Origin: CAYRML01 sp050942825
GTDB lineage: Bacteria; Bacillota; Dehalobacteriia; UBA4068
DNA: 64,000 nt
NCBI GenBank assembly: GCA_050942825.1
Contig: JBMNOA010000001.1
Location: 1-64,000 of the forward strand
Reading direction: 5' to 3'
Positions 52,672 through 62,724 of this stretch are shown piece after piece. Made by a program: the position numbers and the translations under genes. The notes beneath the pieces are model-generated. The model ran no database searches, was not told where the DNA came from, and saw only the letters and a list, made by a program, of their open reading frames with translations. The stretch's first letter is position 1; each line of letters opens with the position of its first letter.

Positions 52672-53997
52672 TTAAAATTTAGTCAGGTAATGTTCGATCT
52701 CCCAGGGAGTCACCATCACCTTATAATCATTCCATTCCATTTGCTTGGCCGCGATAAAGCGATTTAATATATGCTCGCCTAAAATCTCTTTCATTAATAT
52801 GCTGGATTGCAAATATTGTAAAGCCTCGTTGAGATCGCCCGGTAATAGTTGAACTTGATACTCCTCTCTTTGGATTTTGGTCAGATTATAAATATTGAAT
52901 TCCAAAGGATCAGGGGGCATGATTTTATTTTTTATTCCATCAAGACCGGCCTTGAGCATCACGGCAATCGCTAAATAAGGATTACAGGAAGGATCGGGAG
53001 AGCGTAATTCCATACGCGTAGATGCACCCCTTTTAGCGGGAACTCTGACCAAAGGAGAGCGGTTTTGCTCTGCCCAGGCTATATAAACAGGAGCTTCATA
53101 ACCGGATACCAAACGCTTATATGAATTTACCGTAGGATTAGTGATGGCTGTATAAGAACGGGCATGGCGCAACAAACCACCAAGATAATAATAAGCGTCC
53201 TGAGAAAGCTGCTTTTTGCCATTGGGATCATAAAAGGCATTTTTGCCATTTTTGAAAAGAGACTGATTAACATGCATACCGGAACCAGGTATACCAAAAA
53301 TTGGTTTGGGCATAAAAGTTGCATGCAGATTATGACGTTGGGCCACTACACGCACAACATATTTAAAAGTTTGCACATTATCTGCGGTTGTCAGAGCATC
53401 GGCATACTTAAAATCAATCTCATGTTGACCGGGGGCACACTCATGATGGGATGCTTCTATCTCATAGCCCATATTCTCTAAAGCCAGCACCATATCACGA
53501 CGAGCATCTTCACCTAAATCCACGGGAGTCAGATCAAAATAACCGGCTTTGTCCTGTGTTTGCAAAGTCGGGTGTCCTTCACTATCTCTATGAAAAAGAA
53601 AGAATTCGGCCTCGGGGCCCACATTCATTGAATAGCCCATTTCAGCCGCTTCAGCTAATACTTTGCGTAATATATACCGAGGATCACCTGAAAAAGGCTC
53701 ATTACGGGAATCGTAAACATCACAGATGAGTCGGGCAGTAATGGCTTCTCCCTGATCCCAAGGTAAAATGCACCAACTGGAAAAATCAGGTTTCAGATAC
53801 ATGTCACTTTCTTCTATACGGACAAAGCCATCGATCGACGATCCATCAAACATCATTTCACCGTCTAGCGCTTTGCTTAATTGCTGTACGGTAATGGCAA
53901 CATTTTTCAATACGCCGAAAATATCAGTAAATTGCAATCGTACAAAGCGTACATTATGCTCTTTGGCCAAGGCAAAAATATCCTCTTTGGTATACAT
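52672..53997 (-). CDS. glnA: Glutamine synthetase type I
   Basis: 441 residues, the short GSI-alpha form of Firmicutes. FDGSSIDGF, EAEFFLF metal ligands, HHECAPGQHEIDFK, PGSGMHVNQS and the NRSPLVRVP ATP segment are conserved; the adenylylation Tyr loop of GSI-beta is lacking, so control is probably by feedback and a GlnR-type repressor. TGGAGG upstream. Single gene. Confidence 0.97.
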   Translation of the reverse strand: MYTKEDIFALAKEHNVRFVRLQFTDIFGVLKNVAITVQQLSKALDGEMMFDGSSIDGFVRIEESDMYLKPDFSSWCILPWDQGEAITARLICDVYDSRNEPFSGDPRYILRKVLAEAAEMGYSMNVGPEAEFFLFHRDSEGHPTLQTQDKAGYFDLTPVDLGEDARRDMVLALENMGYEIEASHHECAPGQHEIDFKYADALTTADNVQTFKYVVRVVAQRHNLHATFMPKPIFGIPGSGMHVNQSLFKNGKNAFYDPNGKKQLSQDAYYYLGGLLRHARSYTAITNPTVNSYKRLVSGYEAPVYIAWAEQNRSPLVRVPAKRGASTRMELRSPDPSCNPYLAIAVMLKAGLDGIKNKIMPPDPLEFNIYNLTKIQREEYQVQLLPGDLNEALQYLQSSILMKEILGEHILNRFIAAKQMEWNDYKVMVTPWEIEHYLTKF

Positions 53998-54076
53998 TAA
54001 TAATCCTCCATAACCAACTATTTATTCAAAACTATTAATAAATATATATTATATCCGTCTGCTCCTCTTATGTCAA

Positions 54077-56746
54077 TTAATTTATCATCAAGCGCAATGA
54101 TGATCCTCTATCATCGCCAGCGGGCACAGCCTCCAGATAACGTGGCAGGCGATTCTTAATCTCCTGCACATGGCTGATAATACCTACCTGCCTCTTCCCT
54201 GCCGGCAAAAGTTCCAATGCCACCATGACCATCTCCAGCTTTTGTGGATCTAAGGTGCCAAAACCCTCATCAAGAAAGAAAAACTCCAGAGGTGCGCCTT
54301 GCATTTGTATTCTGGCCGAAAGTGAGAGTGCCAAAGATAAAGAAACCAAAAATATTTCCCCGCCGGATAGTGTCGAGACGGGCCGCCGGCCACCGCCATT
54401 ATAATTATCTACCATTATAAAATCATTGTTTTTACCATCATCAAAGATTTCTAACAGATAACGATGGTTGCTCAATTGCGCCAAAATAGCGGAGGCAGCT
54501 ATTAACAATTGTTGCAAATGCTCTTTGGCCAGAAAATTGACAAAGGCTCTGCCTTGAAACAGCTTGGTCAGCCGCTTAGCAAGCTGTTCTTTTTTACTTA
54601 ATGCAGCAACCTCCGCATGCAATTTATGCCATAGCTCTCGATGATCCATGAGTTTTTGCCAAGAGTCTTCCAGTATGGAAACTTGCGCAAAAAGCTGCTG
54701 CAAATCTTTTTCGGCTTCCTCAACAGCTTTTTGGGTATCATGAAATTTCTCATCACTATAAGAGGATTTATTCAATTCCTGAGATAGATCTTTGATGCGG
54801 GAATTCTTTTCTTTGATGTCATCATTATATTCGGCCAGCTCTTTTTCATATGTTTGCCTTTGCTCGTCTGCCAGCAAAGCCTGCTTGGCTTCTTGGGCGC
54901 TAGCGAAACCTTGTTGAGCTATCTTGCTCAACAACTGCCCTTTTAATTCTGCCAGACGTCTGCAACTATCATCATAAAGGCTTTGTGTTTTCAAGAAGGC
55001 ATCTTTAGCCTTTCTCAGCAACAACTCCTGCCGTTTTTGTTCCTTTTGCGATTCTTCCTCGGCTTTTTCCCACAGGTCCAAGCGATCTTGCAAAAGAGTC
55101 TTTTGCTTGGCTATGCTTTGCCCTTGGGCGGCGGATGCTAATTTACTGACCAGCTCTTGTTGACGTTTTTTATGCTCATCTAAAATAACTGACACAGACT
55201 GTATTTCCTGCTGTATTTTGGCTAATTCAGAATTATTGGACAATAGATCATGATGTAGCTTTTTAATGGCTAAGCTTTTTTCGTAAAGTTTTTGCTGGGT
55301 TTGCCGCCATTGACTTTGTAATTCTTGAACAACTTTTTTCTTCATCTCCAGCTTACTGCTATCTATATCCGCTACTTGTGGCTGTGGATGCGTAAGAGAG
55401 CCGCAAACCGGGCAGGGCTGATTTTCTTCTAGAGTGCCGGCTAAAAAGGCCGCCATTTCCGCTTTTTGTTGCTTTCGCCAGGCTTCATCAGCTTGTTGCC
55501 ACTTTACATATAAATCATCTTTTTGCCGGGACAAGCGGCCTTCCTCTTGTTCCTCCTTAGCGATCAAATCAAGTAAAATCTCCTGCTTGTGGATCAAATC
55601 ATTTTCCTGACTTTTAAGCGGCTGCAGAGATTCCTCTTCTGTTTTTATCTGCTTTGAAAGTATCAGGCAAACTTTTTCCTGTTCCATTAATTGAGACAAA
55701 TTTTCAATCGCTGCCAAAACATCTTTGCGGTTGTTTTTGAGATTTTGTTGTGCCTCAAGTAAATTTTGGCTGGCTGAGCGGGTAGCTGCTTCGGCCTCTT
55801 TTACTGCCTCTTGCAATGACTCCAACTCTTTGGACCGAGTATTGGTTTGCGCTACCAGGTTTACTGTTTCTTCTATCAAAGGGCGTAATAACTCCGCTTT
55901 TTGAGCTTTGATAACTTTTATTTCTATATTACGCTTCTGTGCTTTTTGCGCTAACAATTCTTGCAAAGAACTTTGCAACTGCTGTAATTGCCGGGATTTT
56001 TCGGCCAGAAGATGCAGTTTCTGCAACTCTTGTTTGAGTATTTCTAAGGTTCTTTCTTTTAATGCCAGCTGCTCTTTTTTGGCATCTATTTCTATTTTTA
56101 AGCCTGCTATTTTATCCTCCGAGCAATCTTCCATCATCTCTAGACGGCTTTGAGCCAGAGCTTTTTGCTCGCTATATTGGGCCAGCAGGTTACGGGCCTT
56201 GCGGCTGAGATTTTCTCCATATTCATTGAGATGGAATAATTGTTCCAAAAAATTGGCCCTCTCGCTTGGTTCTAAACGTAAAAAAGCATCAAATTTACCT
56301 TGAGGCAAAATAACGGCTTGAGAAAAACGCTCAAAATTCATCCCCAAAAGCTGTTCTATTTTCTCATTGACTTCTCTGGCCTGCTCCGCTAAAACAGTAT
56401 CATCATCCAGGCAATATAAACGACAGCTTTTGGTCTTGCTGGAAAAAGGCTTGTCCTTTTCTCTTTCTAAAACCCTTTGTATTCGATATTTCTTAGCCGC
56501 CAAAACAAAAGTAAAATCGACTGTACATTGGTTTTCCGATAAATTAATAATACCCTGCGCTTTATTTCTGGCTCGGTCAACCTTTCCGTAAAGAGCCAAG
56601 GCAATAGCATCGAGCACGCTGGATTTCCCGGCTCCGGTCGGCCCAAATATGCCAAAAATACCTGTATTCGTCAACTGATCGAAATCAATGGTTTGCTTTT
56701 CGCGATAGCTATTTAATCCGGAAAAAGCTAAAGACAAAGGTCTCAT
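54077..56746 (-). CDS. sbcC: Nuclease SbcCD subunit C
   Basis: 889 residues, on the short side for SbcC. Walker A GPTGAGKSS at 35-43, long coiled coil with central zinc hook CPVC near 443-447 (ENQPCPVCGSLTHP), and C-terminal ABC signature LSGGEIFLVSLSLALSL with Walker B FFLDEGFGTLD. Acts with SbcD on hairpins and palindromes, relevant in a region with many long palindromes. Overlaps sbcD by 4 bases. Confidence 0.96.
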   Translation of the reverse strand: MRPLSLAFSGLNSYREKQTIDFDQLTNTGIFGIFGPTGAGKSSVLDAIALALYGKVDRARNKAQGIINLSENQCTVDFTFVLAAKKYRIQRVLEREKDKPFSSKTKSCRLYCLDDDTVLAEQAREVNEKIEQLLGMNFERFSQAVILPQGKFDAFLRLEPSERANFLEQLFHLNEYGENLSRKARNLLAQYSEQKALAQSRLEMMEDCSEDKIAGLKIEIDAKKEQLALKERTLEILKQELQKLHLLAEKSRQLQQLQSSLQELLAQKAQKRNIEIKVIKAQKAELLRPLIEETVNLVAQTNTRSKELESLQEAVKEAEAATRSASQNLLEAQQNLKNNRKDVLAAIENLSQLMEQEKVCLILSKQIKTEEESLQPLKSQENDLIHKQEILLDLIAKEEQEEGRLSRQKDDLYVKWQQADEAWRKQQKAEMAAFLAGTLEENQPCPVCGSLTHPQPQVADIDSSKLEMKKKVVQELQSQWRQTQQKLYEKSLAIKKLHHDLLSNNSELAKIQQEIQSVSVILDEHKKRQQELVSKLASAAQGQSIAKQKTLLQDRLDLWEKAEEESQKEQKRQELLLRKAKDAFLKTQSLYDDSCRRLAELKGQLLSKIAQQGFASAQEAKQALLADEQRQTYEKELAEYNDDIKEKNSRIKDLSQELNKSSYSDEKFHDTQKAVEEAEKDLQQLFAQVSILEDSWQKLMDHRELWHKLHAEVAALSKKEQLAKRLTKLFQGRAFVNFLAKEHLQQLLIAASAILAQLSNHRYLLEIFDDGKNNDFIMVDNYNGGGRRPVSTLSGGEIFLVSLSLALSLSARIQMQGAPLEFFFLDEGFGTLDPQKLEMVMVALELLPAGKRQVGIISHVQEIKNRLPRYLEAVPAGDDRGSSLRLMIN

Positions 56747-57996
56747 ATTTGCTCCTCCTCATCTGACAAAAGGTCCATAAACATCGCTATTAATTCCGGC
56801 TCCGGCTCTACACCCTCTTTAATGGCGGCAAATATACGAAACTTTTCTTCTATAGATAAATCCTCTAGCTTAAAAGGCTTTTGCTCCTGACATAATTGCG
56901 GAAAGATGGGCAAGATATCTAAAATACGCGGATGAGCTTTGCGCAATCTGGAGATATCATCCATAGACAAAGGTTTATCTGTCTTGATGGCAAGACTGAC
57001 CCATAGCTGATGGTTATTTTCGTCGCTGCACCAAGCTAAAGCCTCGTCATAGTTCTGAGCCTCGAATTTATGAAGGGCATAGCCGCTTGTAAGCGCTACA
57101 CGCTTGACCTGAGCAGGCTGTCCGGCCTCTAGATCAGCAATGACAACACTCTTGCTTTGCCCGGCCTCGCTAAAACTATAAGCCAAAGGGGAACCGGCAT
57201 AATAACAAGTGGGCTGCTGTCCGACACTTTGCGGCCTATGTAAATGACCCAAAGCTATATATTGTGCCTGACAAGGGAAAATTTGCGGGCTGATACCAAA
57301 ACTTCCGCCTATCATAACGGCCTCAGCATTTTCATCATCATTTACTAAAGAAATACCTAAGGGCCTTTCTGATTGGCTGGTTTGCCCGCCGCACAGACTC
57401 AGGTGTGCCATAATTATATTGATATGAGAAAATTGCCTGCTGCCTTTTTCCAGCAATTGCTGTAAACGTTGCTGATAGTCAGATTTTTGCGCCTGATCAT
57501 CACTGATATCATGTAAGAAGATCTCATTCAGCCTGGCCTCGGAAATATAAGGCAATGCCAAAACAGCCACTTCCTCACCTGTTTTAGGTAATCTGATGCG
57601 CAAACAGTTATCTTGATAGCTGATAAAATATGGGTTTTCTTGTATGATATGATCGCTGAGATCTTCTCCCGGCTGCCCAATAAGGTAGATGTTTTGCGTA
57701 AGAGCCAACGGACCGGCTGCCGATAATCGCTGTGGCTGATCGTGATTGCCCGCTGAAACAATCACCGGCCTTAGTCCTTTTGCAGAAATTTTATGTAAGA
57801 ATACAAAAAAAAGCTCCTGAGCTTGGGCCGAGGGATTATAGGTATCAAAAATATCACCGGAGATCAGAACAAGATCAGTATCTTCCTTCTCAGCTATATC
57901 GGTGATTTCATCTAAAACCTGCTGTTGTTCATCATAACGTTGCCGGCCTTCCAGTAATTTACCCAAATGCAAATCAGCCGTATGGAGCAAGCGCAT
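56743..57996 (-). CDS. sbcD: Nuclease SbcCD subunit D (exonuclease)
   Basis: 417-residue calcineurin-like phosphoesterase: LHTADLHLGK at 4-13, LISGDIFD near 45, SAGNHDQP near 80, and GHLHRPQ metal motif near 250. Mre11-type nuclease working with SbcC. AAAGGATTT upstream. Confidence 0.96.
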   Translation of the reverse strand: MRLLHTADLHLGKLLEGRQRYDEQQQVLDEITDIAEKEDTDLVLISGDIFDTYNPSAQAQELFFVFLHKISAKGLRPVIVSAGNHDQPQRLSAAGPLALTQNIYLIGQPGEDLSDHIIQENPYFISYQDNCLRIRLPKTGEEVAVLALPYISEARLNEIFLHDISDDQAQKSDYQQRLQQLLEKGSRQFSHINIIMAHLSLCGGQTSQSERPLGISLVNDDENAEAVMIGGSFGISPQIFPCQAQYIALGHLHRPQSVGQQPTCYYAGSPLAYSFSEAGQSKSVVIADLEAGQPAQVKRVALTSGYALHKFEAQNYDEALAWCSDENNHQLWVSLAIKTDKPLSMDDISRLRKAHPRILDILPIFPQLCQEQKPFKLEDLSIEEKFRIFAAIKEGVEPEPELIAMFMDLLSDEEEQI

Positions 57997-58175
57997 ATGC
58001 CAAAATCCTTTCTATTACAACATATTTATTGTAATTCGTAACTAATTATAGTTATTCCTTCTTCTCTTTTTTGTCACAATCGGAAATATTTATAGATAAA
58101 CATTGACTAATAGGTATAAAAAGATATAAAATCTAAAGATAATAATAAATCATGGTTTTTATTGGAGGTTATCCT

Positions 58176-59858
58176 ATGAGGGATTTAGAAAATTTGCCCA
58201 ACAGGCACTTCATAAATACAATTATTAATGACGATCTCAAAACAGGCAAATACGGTGGTGTGGTCCATACCCGTTTTCCGCCTGAACCAAACGGTTATCT
58301 GCATATTGGACATGCCAAGTCTATCTGCCTTAATTTTGGTATTGCCAAAGAATATGACGGGCTTTGCAACCTACGTTTCGACGATACCAATCCCTCTAAA
58401 GAAGAAGAAGAATTTATCCTTTCTATCCAAAGAGATGTTCGTTGGTTGGGATTTGATTGGCAGGACAGGCTTTTTTTTGCATCTGATTATTTTGAACAAC
58501 TTTACCAATATGCCTGTGATCTGATCAAGAAAAACAAAGCTTATGTCTGCGATCTTTCCCAGGAAGAAATACGCCGATATCGCGGCACGCCTACGGAGGC
58601 GGGTATACTCAGCCCCTATGCCAGCCGTTCTGTGGAAAAAAATTTGCAGCTTTTTGCTGATATGAGGGCAGGCAAATTTGAGGATGGTTCGAGGGTTCTC
58701 AGGGCCAGGATAGATATGGCCTCACCTAATTTCAATATGAGAGACCCCGTATTATACCGTATTCAAAGATCATATCATCAACGCACAGGAAATGATTGGT
58801 GCATATATCCTATGTATGATTATGCCCATCCTATTTCTGATGCTTTGGAAGGTATAACCCACTCCATTTGTACTCTGGAATTTGAAAATCATCGCCCGCT
58901 TTATGACTGGGTTTTAGCTAATTTAGATGTACCATGCAAAAGCCAACAGATAGAATTTGCCAGGCTCAATATCACACATACTGTTATGTCCAAACGCAAA
59001 CTACGCCGTCTGGTAGAAGAAAATTATGTCAGCGGTTGGGATGATCCCCGTATGCCGACTTTGGCAGGATTACGGCGCCGAGGTTACACACCGCAATCTA
59101 TCCGCAATTTCTGCGAAATGATCGGAGTATCTAAAGCCAACAGCACAGTAGAGATACAAATGCTGGAACATTGTCTGAGGGAAGATCTCAATATTAATGC
59201 TAATCGTGCCATGGCAGTTTTGGAACCGTTGAAAGTTATTTTGACTAATTATCCAGCGGAAAAAACAGAAATGCTACCGGCGGAAAATAATCCCGAAAAA
59301 CCGGAAGCCGGAAGCCGCCTGCTGCCTTTTAGCAATGAAATTTTTATAGAGGCCAGTGACTTTATGGAGGAACCTGTAAAAGGATTTAAGCGCCTGGTAC
59401 CCGGCGGTGAAGTCCGCCTTAAATATGCTTATATCATCAAATGCGAGGAAGTGGTCAAAGATGATAACGGTCATATCATAGAATTGCGTTGCACCTATGA
59501 TCCAAACAGCAAAAGCGGCAGCGATACTTCCGGCAAAAAAGTCAAAGGCACTATCCACTGGGTAGAAGCAACAACGGCCGTTCCTGCCGAGATCAGACTT
59601 TATAACCACCTTTTTACTAAAGAAAACCCTGATGATTTAGAAGAAGGAGAGGATTTTACCGATTATATCAATGATCAATCTCTGACCATTAAGAAAGACG
59701 CTGTAGTAGAATTATCTATTATAGAATCCCCTCCCGGAACTTCATATCAATTCCTGCGCCAAGGATATTTTGTAGCTGATAAAGATACCAGCAGTCACTT
59801 ACCAATATTCAATTTAACAGTACCCCTTAAAGACAGTTGGGCTAAAAAACAAAAATAA
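58176..59858 (+). CDS. glnS: Glutaminyl-tRNA synthetase
   Basis: 560 residues from ATG at 58176 (TTGGAGG upstream). HIGH is H43-I-G-H46 within PPEPNGYLHIGHAKS, KMSKS is VMSKR at 270-274, and MYDYAHPISDALEGITHSIC and VNDxxL-type C-terminal beta-barrels complete GlnRS. Differs from GltX by length and C-terminal domain. Most Firmicutes make Gln-tRNA by GatCAB instead, so its presence is noteworthy. Confidence 0.96.
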   Translation: MRDLENLPNRHFINTIINDDLKTGKYGGVVHTRFPPEPNGYLHIGHAKSICLNFGIAKEYDGLCNLRFDDTNPSKEEEEFILSIQRDVRWLGFDWQDRLFFASDYFEQLYQYACDLIKKNKAYVCDLSQEEIRRYRGTPTEAGILSPYASRSVEKNLQLFADMRAGKFEDGSRVLRARIDMASPNFNMRDPVLYRIQRSYHQRTGNDWCIYPMYDYAHPISDALEGITHSICTLEFENHRPLYDWVLANLDVPCKSQQIEFARLNITHTVMSKRKLRRLVEENYVSGWDDPRMPTLAGLRRRGYTPQSIRNFCEMIGVSKANSTVEIQMLEHCLREDLNINANRAMAVLEPLKVILTNYPAEKTEMLPAENNPEKPEAGSRLLPFSNEIFIEASDFMEEPVKGFKRLVPGGEVRLKYAYIIKCEEVVKDDNGHIIELRCTYDPNSKSGSDTSGKKVKGTIHWVEATTAVPAEIRLYNHLFTKENPDDLEEGEDFTDYINDQSLTIKKDAVVELSIIESPPGTSYQFLRQGYFVADKDTSSHLPIFNLTVPLKDSWAKKQK

Positions 59859-59964
59859 CCACTAAAATTTTCAAAGACCATCTCCGGGGCATCATTTGAT
59901 ATCTCACAAATGTTAAATTGATGGTTACCGGCCAGGTTAAATATGGGACATATTACAAATAATG

Positions 59965-59997
59965 AAGCATACTATAATATATAGTTATAGTATGCTT
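59965..59997 (+). terminator. glnS terminator
   Basis: AAGCATACTATA / TATAGTATGCTT, 12 bp, 9-nt loop; lies 106 bases beyond the glnS stop. Confidence 0.7.
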
Positions 59998-60026
59998 TAC
60001 TTATCTTAAATAATTTTTGATCAAAC

Positions 60027-61406
60027 CTACTTGACTACATGTATCGGGTTGCCTTCCGCCAGATGGGCCGCTTCCATTAGGGATTCCACAACACTGGGGT
60101 GAGGATGAATAGTATTGGCAATAGCAGACACCGACAAATTTTGACTCATAGCCAGAGCAGCCTCACCAATCATATCCGAGGCATGAGGACCTAAAATATG
60201 GATACCCAGTATTTTGCCATCGGCAGCAGAAATAATTTTGATCAAACCCTCGCTTTCTCCCATCAAGACCGCCTTGCCACAGGCGGCAAGAGGAAATACC
60301 GAGGACTGATAGGCCAATCCTTGCTCTTTGGCCTGATCTTCATTGAGACCGACTGAGGCAATCTCGGGATTGCTGTAAATACAAGCAGGGATAATATGCA
60401 AGTTACCCTCCGCTTTAGCACCACAGAGATGCTCTGCAGCTGCCAAGCCCTGCGCCGATGCTAAATGAGCTAATTGAACACCGCCCAAAACATCTCCTAT
60501 GGCGGCAATATGCTTTTTATTAGTCAAAAGCTTGTCATCAACTACAATACCCTTTTTCGTATATTCAATTCCAATATTATCCAAACCAAGCCCTGCAAAA
60601 TAGGGTGTACGTCCCGTAGAGGCCAGCACTATATCAGCAGCAATAGTCCTTTGCTCTCCGTTTTGGCCAATAAGATGTAAATTAGCTGCATCACCATTTG
60701 CTTCAACTCTATCAACTTTAGTTTTGCTTATGATATTAATGCCACGCTTTTGCAAAATTTTACCCAATTGAGCAGCTATTTCTCTATCGACGAAGGGCAA
60801 TATACGATCGGCAATTTCTATAAGGGTCACCTGACTGCCTAAGCTTTGCCAGATACAGGCAAATTCAATCCCCATGACTCCTGCGCCCACAATGGACATA
60901 CGTTGGGGGACCTGAGTCAAAGACATTATTTGATCACTGCTAACGACTTTACCGCTGTTATCCGCAAAAGGGACTCTTTGGGGCACAGCGCCGCTGGCAA
61001 TAATAAATTTTTCCCCGCTGATTCTTTCATCCCCCACAGCAATAGTATGTTCATCAATAAAAGAAGCCGTATTTTGATAGATTTTGATATTATTTTTTCG
61101 TAATAAAAAATTGATACCATTACGTAAACGAGTAATTATATCATTTTTACGCTTCATGATTCTTGCCAAATCAAAGGTAATATTTTCCGCATAAATACCG
61201 AAATTTTGAGCATCTTTCATCATATCAAGCTTTTGTGCCGATGCGAGCAGGGATTTTGTTGGTATACAACCCTTATTAAGGCACGTACCGCCTAACATTG
61301 ATTTCTCTATCAGGACTGTCCGGGCACCTAATTGAGAGGCCCTTATAGCAGCAAAATAGCCGCCCGGACCACCGCCGATGATAATGATGTCATAATCATA
61401 GGCCAT
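60027..61406 (-). CDS. lpdA: Dihydrolipoyl dehydrogenase
   Basis: 459 residues from ATG at 61406 (AGGGGGTAA upstream). FAD motif IIIGGGPGGYFAAIRA, redox disulfide GGTCLNKGCIPTK, NAD domain VGAGVMGIEFACIW, and C-terminal IHPHPSVVESL active-site His-Glu pair. Flavoenzyme E3 that reoxidises lipoamide. No E1/E2 or glycine cleavage genes adjoin it here, so its complex is unknown. Confidence 0.93.
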   Translation of the reverse strand: MAYDYDIIIIGGGPGGYFAAIRASQLGARTVLIEKSMLGGTCLNKGCIPTKSLLASAQKLDMMKDAQNFGIYAENITFDLARIMKRKNDIITRLRNGINFLLRKNNIKIYQNTASFIDEHTIAVGDERISGEKFIIASGAVPQRVPFADNSGKVVSSDQIMSLTQVPQRMSIVGAGVMGIEFACIWQSLGSQVTLIEIADRILPFVDREIAAQLGKILQKRGINIISKTKVDRVEANGDAANLHLIGQNGEQRTIAADIVLASTGRTPYFAGLGLDNIGIEYTKKGIVVDDKLLTNKKHIAAIGDVLGGVQLAHLASAQGLAAAEHLCGAKAEGNLHIIPACIYSNPEIASVGLNEDQAKEQGLAYQSSVFPLAACGKAVLMGESEGLIKIISAADGKILGIHILGPHASDMIGEAALAMSQNLSVSAIANTIHPHPSVVESLMEAAHLAEGNPIHVVK

Positions 61407-61504
61407 AAAATTACCCCCTTGTAAATCTCTATAAATCATTTATAATAGGTTATAAAGGAACAATTTTTTTCTTTTTTCGTCATATATTTAAGGAGGGATC
61501 AGCA

Positions 61505-61717
61505 ATGGCTGATAAAAAGTTATATAAATCAAGAGACAAAAAAATGTTCGCTGGTGTTTGTGCTGGTATCGGCAAAAGGTTTGGTATAGATCCCACCATT
61601 ATTCGTATCACATGGGTTTTGCTCAGTATTTTTTGCTCTTTTGTCATAGGAGGGCTCATAGCCTATATTGTCTGTGCTTTGATTATACCGCAAGATCCGG
61701 GCTATATAGATATTTAA
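61505..61717 (+). CDS. PspC domain protein
   Basis: 70 residues: KKLYKSRDKKMFAGVCAGIG then one membrane helix (ITWVLLSIFCSFVIGGLIAYIV). Stand-alone PspC domain, a small membrane stress-response type protein. AAGGAGGGA upstream; followed by a terminator, so it is a single gene. Confidence 0.93.
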   Translation: MADKKLYKSRDKKMFAGVCAGIGKRFGIDPTIIRITWVLLSIFCSFVIGGLIAYIVCALIIPQDPGYIDI

Positions 61718-61731
61718 CAACATATCTTATT

Positions 61732-61766
61732 AGTAACAGCCTGCCTGAGCAGGCTGTTACTTTTTA
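61732..61766. terminator. Bidirectional terminator pspC / lgt
   Basis: AGTAACAGCCTGC / GCAGGCTGTTACT, 13-bp perfect stem, loop CTGA, T5 on the plus strand. Confidence 0.9.
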
Positions 61767-62561
61767 TTTATCGCGATTCTTTTTGCGCTCGGTTTTTTCT
61801 TGCGGGGGTATGGGAGCCAATACATCAACTACAGGCTGCTTTCTCCTTAGATATAATATAACAATACCGGCAACTATGCCAATTACAGAAACAAGCATAG
61901 CAGCGCGTATCGAGCCGATCATCAGGCTGTCTGTGCGAAGTCTTTCTATAAAGAATCGTGCAACGGAATAAAAGATGATATACAGAGAAAAGATCGTAGC
62001 CTTTTTATGCGGTTTATGCAAGAGCCTATATAAAACAACAAAAATAATGAAATCTACTATACTTTCATAGAGAAAAGTGGGATGACGATAGGCACCGTCA
62101 ATATACATTGCCCAGGGCAAATCCGTGGGATATCCGTAGGCCTCCTGATTAAAGAAATTGCCCCAACGGCCAATGGCCTGGCCCAAAGCTACAAATGGTA
62201 CCGCTAAATCGGCCCATTGCCAAAAATCTATTTTACGTATATAATCATAGATTACCACCAAAACGATTGCTGAAATTATTGCGCCATGAATAGCTAATCC
62301 GCCTTCCCAGATTCTGATTATCTCCTCCGGATGCTGGGAATAATATTCCCAACTCATCAGCACATAATATAATCTGGAACAGATGATGGTCAGTGGCAAT
62401 CCAATCAAAGCTATATTGACCGCTTCCTCCTGATTAAGATGTTGTCTTTTACATTCCCGATAAGCCAAGCTACCCGCTATAAAAACAGCAGCGCTTATTA
62501 ATATACCATACCATCGTATAGGAATATTCCCAATTTCAAAAGCAACTCCCGGATCTGTCAT
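61764..62561 (-). CDS. lgt: Prolipoprotein diacylglyceryl transferase
   Basis: 265 residues, about seven membrane helices. AIGRWGNFFNQEAYG is the Lgt signature; HPTFLYES and YSVARFFIERLR follow. Adds diacylglycerol to lipobox Cys, as needed by ModA, PstS and PrsA here. AAAGGAG upstream. Confidence 0.97.
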   Translation of the reverse strand: MTDPGVAFEIGNIPIRWYGILISAAVFIAGSLAYRECKRQHLNQEEAVNIALIGLPLTIICSRLYYVLMSWEYYSQHPEEIIRIWEGGLAIHGAIISAIVLVVIYDYIRKIDFWQWADLAVPFVALGQAIGRWGNFFNQEAYGYPTDLPWAMYIDGAYRHPTFLYESIVDFIIFVVLYRLLHKPHKKATIFSLYIIFYSVARFFIERLRTDSLMIGSIRAAMLVSVIGIVAGIVILYLRRKQPVVDVLAPIPPQEKTERKKNRDK

Positions 62562-62648
62562 TTTTACAACTCCTTTAAATTAACCATTAAATTATATCAC
62601 TATATCAGAATCTATTAAAGCATATTTTATCGGATAACACTTATCAAG

Positions 62649-62678
62649 TTGCTAGATCTTATTTGCTCATGATATAAT
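62649..62678 (+). promoter_or_regulatory. Promoter of the DUF2156 gene
   Basis: TTGCTA (62649-62654), 18-base spacer, TATAAT (62673-62678). Start of transcription near 62685. Confidence 0.55.
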
Positions 62679-62724
62679 AATGATTGTTGCTAAACTAACG
62701 TTATCAGCGAAAGCGAGTATATAA

